This document shows, piece after piece, positions 1-9,120 of a stretch of DNA of 64,000 bases. Source of the stretch: Hypericum androsaemum (taxonomy: Eukaryota; Streptophyta; Magnoliopsida; Malpighiales; Hypericaceae); contig OZ023195.1 of the NCBI GenBank assembly GCA_963995505.1, forward strand, positions 3,368,109 to 3,432,108, given 5' to 3'. Both the position numbers and the translations under genes were made by a program. How positions within the stretch are numbered: position 1 is the stretch's first letter; each line of letters begins with the position of its first letter. Under the pieces are notes generated by a model. That model was not told where the DNA came from. It did not search any database and saw nothing but the letters and a program-made list of their open reading frames with translations.

Positions 1-41
1 TTTTCCGAAAGTTCTCCACTTTTATTAAAGATTTAAAAAAT

Positions 42-1003
42 AGCAAATTGTCCTTAGGTCCCGGTGTTTGTTTAAATCACTATTTTTGTCCCTGGTATTT
101 CGAAATCGAAGTTTTGATCCCCTAGTTTATTTTTATTGAACTCTAAGGTCCCCCGTTGATGTCATCATCCAATTTTTTATTTTTAATCAAAGAAATGAAA
201 GTTATACCCTTCAATAAAAATATAAAAAATATATCCTCCTTCCCCAACCATCCGACCGGTAAACACGCAGCTCCGGCGAAGGGGCAAACTTTCGATTTCC
301 ACCACGGCTTCCTCCACAACCTGAGCCCCTAACCCACCTCCCCCCTTTCGATTAATTGTTTGATTTTGTTGGTTTTGTTGTTGGAGAATCGGTGAGGAGC
401 AAGGAGAAGACATCGACGATGACGTCGCGGATGGGCTTGGTGGGGCCGAGGTCACATGGACCGTGGTGGTGCCAAGCGATGGCCTGCTTTACGGCAGGAT
501 ATGACCAGACCTCCAACGCCGATCTTCCAAAGGTTGTGGTGGCGTCGAATTGAGAATGTATTGGCGTCGGAATCCCCGCTGGATTACGGGATCCAACGGC
601 TTGACCACACCGTCGGGAACGCCTGGGTTCGGTTGTGCTTGTGAAGACGGCAAGGTCCAAGTTCGGTGGTGCTCACGTAGACGACGAGGTCTGGGTCTAG
701 GTCCGTCTGCGACGAGGTTGAGGTTTCAAGACCTTTTTTGTTGATTTTGTAATTTTTTATGTTGATCGGAGAAGTTTTTATCACCGGAGAAGATGACTAG
801 ATATATTTATTTTATTTTTTATATAAATATAAGGGTATAATAGTCATTTCCTTGATTAAAAAATAAAAAATCGGATGATCACATCAGCGAAGAACCTTAG
901 AGTTCAATAAAAGCAAACTAGGGGGACCGAAGTTTCGATTTCGAAATAGCAGGGACAAAAATAGTAATTTAAGCAAATACTAGGGACCTGAGGGCAATTT
1001 GCT
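42..1003. mobile_element. Non-autonomous DNA transposon with ~180-bp inverted repeats
   Basis: The left end (about 42-235) and the reverse complement of the right end (about 815-1003) match over nearly their whole length, with many scattered mismatches. Both begin AGCAAATTG and share blocks such as CGAAATCGAA and TTGAACTCTAAGG. Possible 8-bp target duplications are TTAAAAAA on the left and TTAAAAGA on the right, but the flanks are A-rich and this is weak. The interior (about 240-780) is clearly GC-richer than its surroundings and could be a captured host sequence; I recognise no protein in it. No transposase is present. The superfamily (hAT or Mutator) is undecided. Confidence 0.8.
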
Positions 1004-1599
1004 CTTAAAAGAAAGAGTTGTATGGTGAATGGAATGGGCTTTGGGATAGAGCTTCGTCTGTTAGACGGACTCAAAGCCGACTCCCAAGAGTTTGTGGCCT
1101 TGTGGGAACTACTTCATCCCACTGCTTCTTAGACTGTCAGACAGGCCATGAAATGGGCTCGGCAACTAGGATGTATGTAAATTAATGGTAAAATTATATT
1201 AGTTTTTTGACTGAGTTGCACACTATTATTTGAGAAATTATATTTAAATACTTTGTGGTTTGACGAATTCTGTATTTAAATTAAAGATCTAAAGATAATT
1301 TATTTTTTATTTTTTAAATCAATGGTATACAAAAAAATCAATAGCTTAGTAAAAAAAATTTTACATTTGTAAGATTTGAACCTCAACTATTTTAAATAAA
1401 TCTAATTTTTTTACCACTTGCAACAACTTTCATTATTTTTTAAATGTATTTGATAATTTGGGATATCAAGCTATTGTATTTTAAAAGTTGTATACAGTAT
1501 GGCTGATTATGGAGTTTTTTCCATCAGAAATTTATTAGTCTCATCAATTATTATATTTAAATTTCTTCACAAACACATTAAAACTTCTATAAATTAATG
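1004..1599. other. AT-rich intergenic DNA
   Basis: I see no gene, RNA or clear repeat here. The first 150 bases are of moderate GC content and the remainder is AT-rich with poly-A and poly-T runs. Confidence 0.5.
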
Positions 1600-2391
1600 A
1601 TGCCGGGGATGGCGAATATAATGTTGGAGATCATGTCGATCTCACCTTCCTTATCTCCTCCTTGCTTCAATACTTGAAGTAGTCGGGAGTACTGGTCGGT
1701 TGTCAAGCCTGGTATGGGGCTTGCGTCTGGACCAACTTGCACTACCCGTGGGGTTGGCTTTCTCGCACCAGACGGGCCTCCGCGTTCCTTCTTATTCCCA
1801 TCGCGATCATCGGTTTGTTTTCACCAATCTGGGTATCCGATCAATTCAAAACACTGGTCTTTGGTATGACCATTTTTTTGACAGTGGTCACAACGACCCT
1901 TCTCCTTTTTGCTCAATTTTTGGCTGCCTGGATCTCTTTCCTACCGTCCATAGCCTCCTGACTGGAATGCTGCAGCTTCGACGTTCGGTTGCCTTACAGC
2001 TGCAATGAGCCGTGTTTGTTCATCCTCTAGAATGAGGTGGTACGCTTCACCCAAGGTTGGAGTCGGCTTTGTGCTCAGTATCTGCGACTTCACGGTCCCG
2101 AACATCTCGTCCAAACCCATGAGAAAAACGTAAACTTGTTCCTGTTCTCTTGCTGCTGCATATTTGTGCCTTGCATCGCATGTGCACGCAGCCATCGGGG
2201 AAATCGACTCCACCTCGTCTCAGAGCGATTTCAATTTCGAGAAATAGGCAGACACTGTCATCTTGTCTTGGTATAGCAATGACACCGATCGCCTCAGATC
2301 ATAGGCTCTCGGCGCACTAGTTTTCCCAAATCTTTCCTTGAGATCGGCCCAAACTTCTTGTGCCGATTTGGCATAGCGGACGCTGCTCCTA

Positions 2392-2920
2392 TGTTGCATG
2401 GTAAAAATGTGGAAGGCGGCCAATATTGATTCGGGTAGCGTGGATGACATGGCTAGGATGACCATTGCAAGAGAGAGACCCATTGTGGGCGACCAGAAAC
2501 CACGTGGACGACAGGACGTTGATACAAAGTGTGCGGATGACAGATTGACTTATCGAGAAATGACTTTTGGAGCAGGAAGTGCGAGTGACAAGACGACTAT
2601 TGGAGGGACGACCACTCGAGGAGAACATGCGGATGACAAGCTCATTTAAGAATGAAAAGCTGCTGACCATTTAGTTTGGTTTAGTTGTAGTAGTAACTTT
2701 GGGCCTTGAAATATTAGAAGCCCATTTTGGTTGGTTAGCTATTTGTAAGTGAAGTATTTAAGAAACAGAAAAGGAACAATGGAGGGGGATTGGAAAAATT
2801 AATGAAATTGTTTCTAGAGTTGCTCTAGAAAGGATTTAGGTTCTCTTCTTATTCTACTTTTCTATCACCTTGAATAGCCATTCTTCGGATTTTCGAGTCC
2901 CTAGAATTTTACTTGCATCA
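2392..2920 (+). repeat. 5' LTR of the chimeric retrotransposon
   Basis: It is 529 bp, TG...CA, and nearly identical to 6109-6637. The differences seen are at about 2455, one A/G in the AAGAA(A/G)CAG segment, and two near the 3' end. Confidence 0.93.
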
Positions 2921-2963
2921 CTTGGTATCAGAGCGGTCGTTCCTTGGCCGGGTTTCGAACACG

Positions 2964-3197
2964 ATGACGGGCGAAGAACAAGGAAGCAACGTGGCAGCGA
3001 TCTTGACCAAAATGCAAGGCGAAGCGAGAAAATTTGCAGTTGAGTTCCACGAATCAATGGCTCGTTACAATGAAGCAACAGATCGGGCGATGGGAAGGAT
3101 TGATCGCCTAATTGAGATTATCAAAAATCGAAGAGGACGAGGACGGACAGGAGGAGGAAGCCACGGTGGTGGAGTCCGCTGTCGAACCGGAAGGTGA
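2964..3197 (+). CDS. Short gag-like leader frame of the chimeric retrotransposon
   Basis: This 77-residue frame starts at the first ATG after the primer-binding site, where retroelement gag normally starts. It reads as a charged helical stretch (residues 1-55) and then degenerates into Gly/Arg-rich residues where the frame appears to slip. A shift of +1 near 3120 (around the run of five A) would join it to the long chimeric frame, whose sequence becomes acidic and plausible at exactly that point. That suggests a one-base indel or recoding. No nucleocapsid zinc knuckle is visible. Confidence 0.5.
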   Translation: MTGEEQGSNVAAILTKMQGEARKFAVEFHESMARYNEATDRAMGRIDRLIEIIKNRRGRGRTGGGSHGGGVRCRTGR

Positions 3198-6100
3198 GCT
3201 CGATGACGAGCATTTGAAGGTAACAATTCCTAAGATGGTAAAAAGTGAAGTTGATACGAAAAATGGGTTGTGTGGACGGGGACTTGAAGAGTTTAAGGCT
3301 GATTTTTCTCAAGAATGTGTGGAAAGTGTTGTTAACCTTTACGCGTGCACTGAGCAACCTAGGAACTCGGGACATTTACGATCGGAACATGAACTTGATG
3401 AGAAAGGGGGTCCTAGGACTCTAGAGGTTGACATGAATGTGTTGGGGTCTGATTCTTTGAGCAAGGAAAGGAAAGGAGGACACACACTAAAGGTGGTTGA
3501 CAAAATGCCAGAGTATGGTCGGAGGCAATTTGACAATGGAGGGGTTGCCAAAATTGACGCACAGAAGGTGTTCGACGTATTGCTGGACAGAGGGTTTGCA
3601 CGGGAGGTTCATGGAGATTTGGAAGGAGTCGTGGCTGAATATATTGATGCTGGTTTTGAAAGGATAGGTGTTGGTGGCGCTAATTCTAGTGTTCTAGGTC
3701 GAGAGCAAAAGGAAATGAATGTTGTTGTTGGTCGTGTGGAGGTGTTTGGAGAAGCTGAACAGGGTGGAGTTCAGGACACCTCTGCTAGTTTTAAAGAGAG
3801 TGAGGCTGCCCGGAATGTGACTGAAATTCTTGACAGGTATGAAGATACTATTGGTGGAAGTGAGAGGAGAGGTGATTATAGAATTTCTATGTGGTTTGGT
3901 TTTGTCAATTGGAAGAATTTGCGTGAAGTTGTACAAGCAGGAGAGACTTCCGAGGGAAGCAAAGTAGATGATAAGCAGTGGGTTGTGCCTAACTGGGATG
4001 CGCTAATTAGGTTGTCCAGTTTCATGTCAAGACTGTCAAAATCATCCAATGTGAGTCAGTTGGAGCAGATTGTGAGGTGGGTTTCTGAGGCCAAGGAACC
4101 TGTTCTGTACATTGGAGGAGGCTGCTTGAACCTGAGTGAGGAGTCGAGGAGGTTCGTTGAGATGATGGGTGACCCTATTGCTAGTATGTCATTGGGACAT
4201 GGATCCTTTCCTATGGGGCATGAATTATCGTTGGAGAGGCTCGGAATGCACAACGCAAATTATGCTGTAGATCACAGGGGTCTGCTGCTAGCATTCGAGG
4301 TGATGGTTGATGATCATATGACTCGGAAGTTTGAGATGTTTGCGAATTTGGAGTTGGCTAAGTTGGTTGAGCAACCGTTGTGTAGGAGTTTCATTGGTAG
4401 TGGTAAGCCTTATGTTGATGTTGTCCTTATCTTCAGGAGTACGACAGTGATTGTTATCCCCAATCAAGTGAAAAACCAATCTGTTTATTTCATATGGGCT
4501 GGACACTCATTTCAGAGAAGGGAATTTCAGCATCTAATCAAGTTTTTGAAGTGGAAATGTTATAGAGATTCGCAACAATGGACATATGAAGCAACGCCCT
4601 ACATATCGCCAAAACTACTTTGTAAGGCGGATGAATTTTTTGCTGGTGCAGCTTTTGGAAGAAATGACAAGTTGGTTAGCGTTGACAACGAAAACTTCTC
4701 CTTGCGGAGTCTGAAATTAACTAGAAAGGCAGCCAATGTACAATCTACGGAGTCAACTGGTATGCGGCGTTATGTGTCCAATAGAGCATGGGATCCCCGC
4801 GATGTAAATGTTGTTGCAGCAACTTGTGATTCTTCAGTTCAGTTTTGGGATCTCCGTACAATGAAGAGTCAAAGACAACCAACTCAATCGGGTGTGCTCA
4901 TGTTCGTGATGTCGAATATGCCCCGGGGAAGAGGCGTATACTTGTCACAAGGAGAGGAGGAGACTAGGACACATATATGGGACCTCGGAATGACCAAGTT
5001 TCCCATCAATGAACTTCCTGGACATGCACACTGGACTTGGCCTCTCGTGTGTAATCCTAAATCCGATGAATCAATTTTGGGCGGTGGCACATACTCGACA
5101 GTGAACTTGTGTGGATTTGAAGATGCTAAAGCTCATAGCGATGGCACTTCTTTTGATGATGATAATAACAAGTCAAAGTTACAGGAGACAACTTTTTACA
5201 GGGGTATTCAGCCAAATGCAGATCACGGAATAGACAAAGGATGCAAGAACTGGGACAGGATATGCAAGGATGAATACATGACATATGCTTATTACAGTAT
5301 TAATAAAATATTGTGTTCCCTAGATGGTGGTAAAGGAAGACTCTGGGTTGAAAGAATCTTCAAAGAGATCAACGACAGTACAATGGAGGCTTCACTTGTC
5401 ATTACTCTCTCTCTTAAAAGGCTATCAATGGTATTAACAAGATTTATTGCACTAGCCAGACTCCTAACACAGACAGAGTTTCATGAGCTTGAAAAAGGGG
5501 ATGTAATGGTTGTTCTTTACCTGTATGAAGCTGTTACACATGATCTGATGTCCTCTGATGTAAGGAAGCGGCTTGATACATGGAATATATTGGCCATTGC
5601 AGCAGATAAAGTTATTTTTATGTTGGATGGCCTAATCCTGGATGAGGGCAGGTACGAAGATCTCTCATTTTTGGAGCATAGTGGTTCCGTTGACATTGTC
5701 TCTTCCTCGCAGTTTGGGAAGGTGTTTAAAAGAGACACATTGGCACTTTTTGTTTATAGAGCTGGTTCTGAGTTTGAAGGATTGTTTGTTCATCAATTGC
5801 TTGCTGAAAGAGATGGTTTTGAGCAAAATGAGGGAATTATGTTGATGGCTGCCACAAACTTGCCGAAAAATTACAAGCAGCAGTCATTGGCACTCCTTAT
5901 TGTCGGTATAGAATGGATAGTTAAAGAGAAACCGACATTTGGAAAAGACCAAGTAACGACTGCAGCCGACAGCGACTTGAGTCAAATTAGTAAGCTTGCC
6001 CACTACATGGTATCGTGTCGCAGGATGAATGATGTCATTGGACCCATCCATATCAAGGGCCGCTACTCACCTTGTTCCTTGAGGACAAGGAATTTAAGCG

Positions 6101-6366
6101 GGGTGGAATGTTGCATGGTAAAAATGTGGAAGGCGGCCAATATTGATTCGGGTAGCGTGGATGACATGGCTGGGATGACCATTGCAAGAGAGAGACCCAT
6201 TGTGGGCGACCAGAAACCACGTGGACGACAGGACGTTGATACAAAGTGTGCGGATGACAGATTGACTTATCGAGAAATGACTTTTGGAGCAGGAAGTGCG
6301 AGTGACAAGACGACTATTGGAGGGACGACCACTCGAGGAGAACATGCGGATGACAAGCTCATTTAA
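3112..6366 (+). CDS. Chimeric ORF: fused fragments of ALS, EIPR1, callose synthase and FtsH11-like genes
   Basis: This open frame of 1084 codons has its first ATG at 3235 (codon 42). Residues about 286-413 match the central part of acetolactate synthase (PNWDALIRL, LEQIVRWVSEAKEPVLYIGG, ANYAVDHRGLLLAFEV), with GTVY lost before ANYAV. Residues about 516-668 match an EIPR1/TSSC1-type WD40 protein (DVNVVAATCDSSVQFWDLRT, LPGHAHWTW). Residues about 715-838 match a callose synthase (GRLWVERIFKEIN, LDTWNILA). Residues about 874-985 match FtsH11 pieces joined out of contact (FVYRAGSEFEGLFV, DGFEQNEGIMLMAATNLP, SDLSQISKLAHYMV). The catalytic parts of these enzymes are incomplete, so enzymatic activity is not expected. 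The absence of introns suggests capture through RNA. Residues 1-285 and 414-515 are unrecognised. Confidence 0.85.
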   Translation: MRLSKIEEDEDGQEEEATVVESAVEPEGELDDEHLKVTIPKMVKSEVDTKNGLCGRGLEEFKADFSQECVESVVNLYACTEQPRNSGHLRSEHELDEKGGPRTLEVDMNVLGSDSLSKERKGGHTLKVVDKMPEYGRRQFDNGGVAKIDAQKVFDVLLDRGFAREVHGDLEGVVAEYIDAGFERIGVGGANSSVLGREQKEMNVVVGRVEVFGEAEQGGVQDTSASFKESEAARNVTEILDRYEDTIGGSERRGDYRISMWFGFVNWKNLREVVQAGETSEGSKVDDKQWVVPNWDALIRLSSFMSRLSKSSNVSQLEQIVRWVSEAKEPVLYIGGGCLNLSEESRRFVEMMGDPIASMSLGHGSFPMGHELSLERLGMHNANYAVDHRGLLLAFEVMVDDHMTRKFEMFANLELAKLVEQPLCRSFIGSGKPYVDVVLIFRSTTVIVIPNQVKNQSVYFIWAGHSFQRREFQHLIKFLKWKCYRDSQQWTYEATPYISPKLLCKADEFFAGAAFGRNDKLVSVDNENFSLRSLKLTRKAANVQSTESTGMRRYVSNRAWDPRDVNVVAATCDSSVQFWDLRTMKSQRQPTQSGVLMFVMSNMPRGRGVYLSQGEEETRTHIWDLGMTKFPINELPGHAHWTWPLVCNPKSDESILGGGTYSTVNLCGFEDAKAHSDGTSFDDDNNKSKLQETTFYRGIQPNADHGIDKGCKNWDRICKDEYMTYAYYSINKILCSLDGGKGRLWVERIFKEINDSTMEASLVITLSLKRLSMVLTRFIALARLLTQTEFHELEKGDVMVVLYLYEAVTHDLMSSDVRKRLDTWNILAIAADKVIFMLDGLILDEGRYEDLSFLEHSGSVDIVSSSQFGKVFKRDTLALFVYRAGSEFEGLFVHQLLAERDGFEQNEGIMLMAATNLPKNYKQQSLALLIVGIEWIVKEKPTFGKDQVTTAADSDLSQISKLAHYMVSCRRMNDVIGPIHIKGRYSPCSLRTRNLSGVECCMVKMWKAANIDSGSVDDMAGMTIARERPIVGDQKPRGRQDVDTKCADDRLTYREMTFGAGSASDKTTIGGTTTRGEHADDKLI

Positions 6367-6637
6367 GAATGAAAAGCTGCTGACCATTTAGTTTGGTTTA
6401 GTTGTAGTAGTAACTTTGGGCCTTGAAATATTAGAAGCCCATTTTGGTTGGTTAGCTATTTGTAAGTGAAGTATTTAAGAAGCAGAAAAGGAACAATGGA
6501 GGGGGATTGGAAAAATTAATGAAATTGTTTCTAGAGTTGCTCTAGAAAGGATTTAGGTTCTCTTCTTATTCTACTTTTCTATCACCTTGAATAGCGATTC
6601 TTTGGATTTTCGAGTCCCTAGAATTTTACTTGCATCA
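6109..6637 (+). repeat. 3' LTR of the chimeric retrotransposon
   Basis: It is the 529-bp partner of 2392-2920, preceded by a polypurine tract and followed by the target duplication TCCTA. The long internal reading frame runs 258 bases into this LTR before stopping at 6364-6366. Confidence 0.93.
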
Positions 6638-7000
6638 TCCTAACCTCCTTGTCAATAGCTATAGCGACCCATCCTTTCACCATGGCGTCACATCTCGCCC
6701 AGGTGTTGTATTCCGCAGAGGTTGTCTCCGATTTGACGATTGTGCCATCGACAAACCTCAGCTTATTTTTCACTAACAAGAAGTTGGTCATCTCTCTAAC
6801 CCACTCAGCATAGTTTCTTTCATTGAGCAATTCACTCACATTCACTTGTCCCGGATTGTCCGAGGTGTGTAGGAAATAAGGCGACGATATGTCCATCGAT
6901 TCACCACTTCCATTCTTCGACATTTTGTTTGAGATAGTAGTTGTACGGCGGGTAGGCTTGATTTGGTGGGGTTAAAGATCAGATTTCTGCTCTGATACCA

Positions 7001-7212
7001 TGAAAAAATTGATGAGTGCATGCGGCTTGTTTTATTCCAAAGTTCCAATCGGCTTATATAGCCTTGAAGTTACAAAGTGTGCGGCCCAAGCTAGGTAACC
7101 CTAATTACGAGAAAGTAGAGAACTAGAATCAAAATACAAAAGACAACAACTAGATAGGGTTGATACAATATCAGAGGAGATAAGGAAGGTGAGATCGACA
7201 TGATCACCAACA
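7001..7212 (-). repeat. 5' LTR of the Copia remnant
   Basis: It is 212 bp on the minus strand, starts TGTTGG, ends in CA and abuts the initiator-Met primer-binding site at 6989-7000. A TATATAAG-like box on the minus strand lies near 7055-7062. Its first 39 bases recur in inverted orientation at 1622-1660 with one mismatch. Confidence 0.75.
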
Positions 7213-7467
7213 TATAAGGTCTAAATTTTCATTCAGCTCAATTGTATAAAACTAGGGTGAAATAAGTGAAAAGAATTCGTCTTAGTCGTTGAAATCAACG
7301 GTGGCCTATGAATCATCAAGTTGTCGCTCGGTGATTTCCAAATGTTCGCTAGTGACTATTTAGTGTACTCATATTAAAAATTGAGTATCGTTGAATTTTC
7401 TATATATGTTTTTTCATTATTATTTTTTATTCGTAAATTTTGAACTGAAATTCAATACCTTACTATT
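7213..7467. other. Intergenic DNA between two transposons
   Basis: This is AT-rich sequence left of the second long-TIR element. I see no gene. Confidence 0.5.
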
Positions 7468-8757
7468 TAGGACAAATTACTCTAAGATCTCTGTAGTTTG
7501 ACAAATTCATCAGTAGAGTTCTTAAATTTTCGAAACTCCTCTTTTCGTCTTCTAAGTTTGGCAAAATAGAACTCTTAGGTCCCTGATTTCGGTACATAAA
7601 AAATAACTCTGACGAGAAGCCACATAAAATAATCAAATTGCCCTTTAGTAAAAAAAATATCACCTTCTTCAACCTCTAAAACACCAAAATTACTAGGAAC
7701 AAACACCATGAATACCAAATTAAATAACAAAAATACTCGATTAACTAACCACCAAAACAACACCCACCAATCTCGACACACAATACCAACCAAACCAATT
7801 CTTTTCCTAAAACACATTAATCCGTAATGAACCCAACAAAATCACCGTCTCCTCCACGCCATGATTCGAACAATTTTTTAATTCCACCGTCACCGCTCGA
7901 CGAGTTGTGCTGGTTAGGTTATAAGTAGATTAATTAATTAACCAAAGTTTTATAATAGGGGTTTCGGCTATTGCAGGTCACGATTATTGGAGGTGAGGGC
8001 TAATGTAGGTGACGGTGTATAAGAAGAAGACCCAGTTCCTCGTCGCCTTCTTCCTCCATCGGACTTCCGCCGCCACCGCTCAATGTCATCGTGAGTTCTG
8101 ACTGGCTCGTTGTCAACCCTGACGAATACCCCGGGAGAAGAAGACCCGGGTCCTCGTCGCCTTCTTCCTCCTCCTCGTCTCCCTTACCTTTGTCCTCCTC
8201 CGCGTTGGATCCAGCCCCCTTGATTAGTCGATTCCCCGCCGCCGCCCGCTCAAGGTCCTCGTCGCCTTCTTTCTCCTCCGCCGTCTCCCTCACCTTTGCT
8301 GATTCCCCTTGAGTTCTGGGCGCCGCCGTGGAGAGGCGGGAGGAGGAGGGGCCGAGGGCGGCGCTGGAATTGGTTTTTGGAGTTCAATGTCATCCCCACT
8401 ATTTGGTTCCATGGAATTGGTGTTTGTGTTCAAATTGGATGTTGGTGTTTGTGTTCAGATTGGGTTATGCCTCTGCTATTTGTTTTAATTGTATGTTGTT
8501 TGGTGTTTAATTCATATTAATTGTGGTGTTCTTGAGTGTGTTCATGTTCTAGAGGTTAAAAAAAATGATTTCTTTTAACAAAGGGGCAATTTGGTCATTG
8601 CATATAAAATTTTGCCGGAGTTATTTTTTGATGCTGGAGTCAGGGACCTGAGAGTCCTATTTTCTCAAACTTGGAGGACGAAAAGAGGAGTTTCGAAAAT
8701 GTAAAGACCTTACTGATTTCGTCAAACTACAGAGACCTGAAGGGTAATTTGCCCTAC
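7468..8757. mobile_element. Non-autonomous DNA transposon with ~210-bp inverted repeats
   Basis: The left end (7468-7680) is mirrored by the right end (about 8560-8757). Shared blocks include GGACAAATTA/GGGCAAATTA, CTGTAGTTTGAC and TTTCGAAACTCCTCTTTTCG. The interior holds a GC-rich, Ser/Pro/Arg-coding stretch (about 8000-8390) with a partial internal duplication of a TCCTCGTCGCCTTC motif. It resembles a captured exon or 5' region, but I recognise no gene. No transposase and no convincing target duplication are visible. The termini resemble those of the element at 42-1003. Confidence 0.8.
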
Positions 8758-9120
8758 CCATTGATTGAAAATGTAACGACTCCTCGTATAAGTAGTCAAT
8801 ATTTAATATTACTTTAAGTTTAAACTAAATGGTGGCAGTCCCATCAAATGCGAGACCAAATCTGTGATTTTCTACTGCTTTTCCGAAACTTTGAGAAAAA
8901 TGACATTAAATATAGATGACCAAATTTTTGGTGTTACAATCGTGTCTTTTTCGCCAAATACGATGAGAAACCTTGCAATTTGTCGATGAAGTAGAGAGCA
9001 CGAGATGACTTGTACGTTCTCCTCTCTTGGTTGATCAAAATCTTCGGCTATTGACAAATGACCATATGACTTTAAGATTTCAATCTTGTAAACCAAACTA
9101 ACATGGAAGAAGTACAATTT
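8758..9120. other. Intergenic DNA
   Basis: I see no gene or clear structure between two transposons here. Confidence 0.5.

Larger units (their letters stand above)
2392..6637 (+). mobile_element. Intact non-autonomous LTR retrotransposon carrying captured gene fragments
   Basis: Two 529-bp LTRs (2392-2920 and 6109-6637) begin TGTTGCATGG and end TTGCATCA. I count four differences between them by eye. The 5-bp target duplication TCCTA lies at 2387-2391 and 6638-6642. A primer-binding site TGGTATCAGAGC (2923-2934) follows the 5' LTR, and a purine tract (AAGCGGGGTGGAA, 6096-6108) precedes the 3' LTR. The interior encodes a short gag-like frame and a 1084-codon chimeric frame, with no RT, RNase H or integrase motif. 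The element must therefore have been mobilised in trans. The end of the internal region reads like the LEDK-F-K-G tail of some Gypsy polyproteins in another frame, so a Gypsy backbone is possible (inference). Confidence 0.93.
1600..7212 (-). mobile_element. Copia-type retrotransposon remnant (5' LTR plus gag), split by a later insertion
   Basis: On the minus strand the element begins with a 212-bp LTR at 7212-7001 (TGTTGG...TTTTTTCA). A primer-binding site matching initiator Met tRNA (TGGTATCAGAGC) follows directly at 7000-6989. The gag N-terminus is read from 6923 to about 6640. It is interrupted by the LTR element at 2392-6637 and resumes from 2391 to about 1600. The resumed part is a UBN2-type gag core with a CX2CX4HX4C zinc knuckle near 1850. 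The frame is broken by shifts, including one just after the knuckle. Protease, integrase, RT and the 3' LTR are absent, so this is a 3'-truncated, dead copy. Confidence 0.85.

Noticed and set aside
2398..2649. 83-codon frame in the 5' LTR
   Set aside because: It is the LTR copy of the last codons of the chimeric frame and has no independent start context or function.
2923..2934. tRNA-like TGGTATCAGAGC motifs here and at 6989-7000, 26524-26535 and 53505-53516
   Set aside because: They are retrotransposon primer-binding sites complementary to the initiator Met tRNA 3' end, not tRNA genes.
3112..6366. Possibility that the long frame is an ordinary host gene
   Set aside because: It lies exactly between LTRs with PBS and PPT, runs into the 3' LTR, and joins parts of unrelated enzymes.
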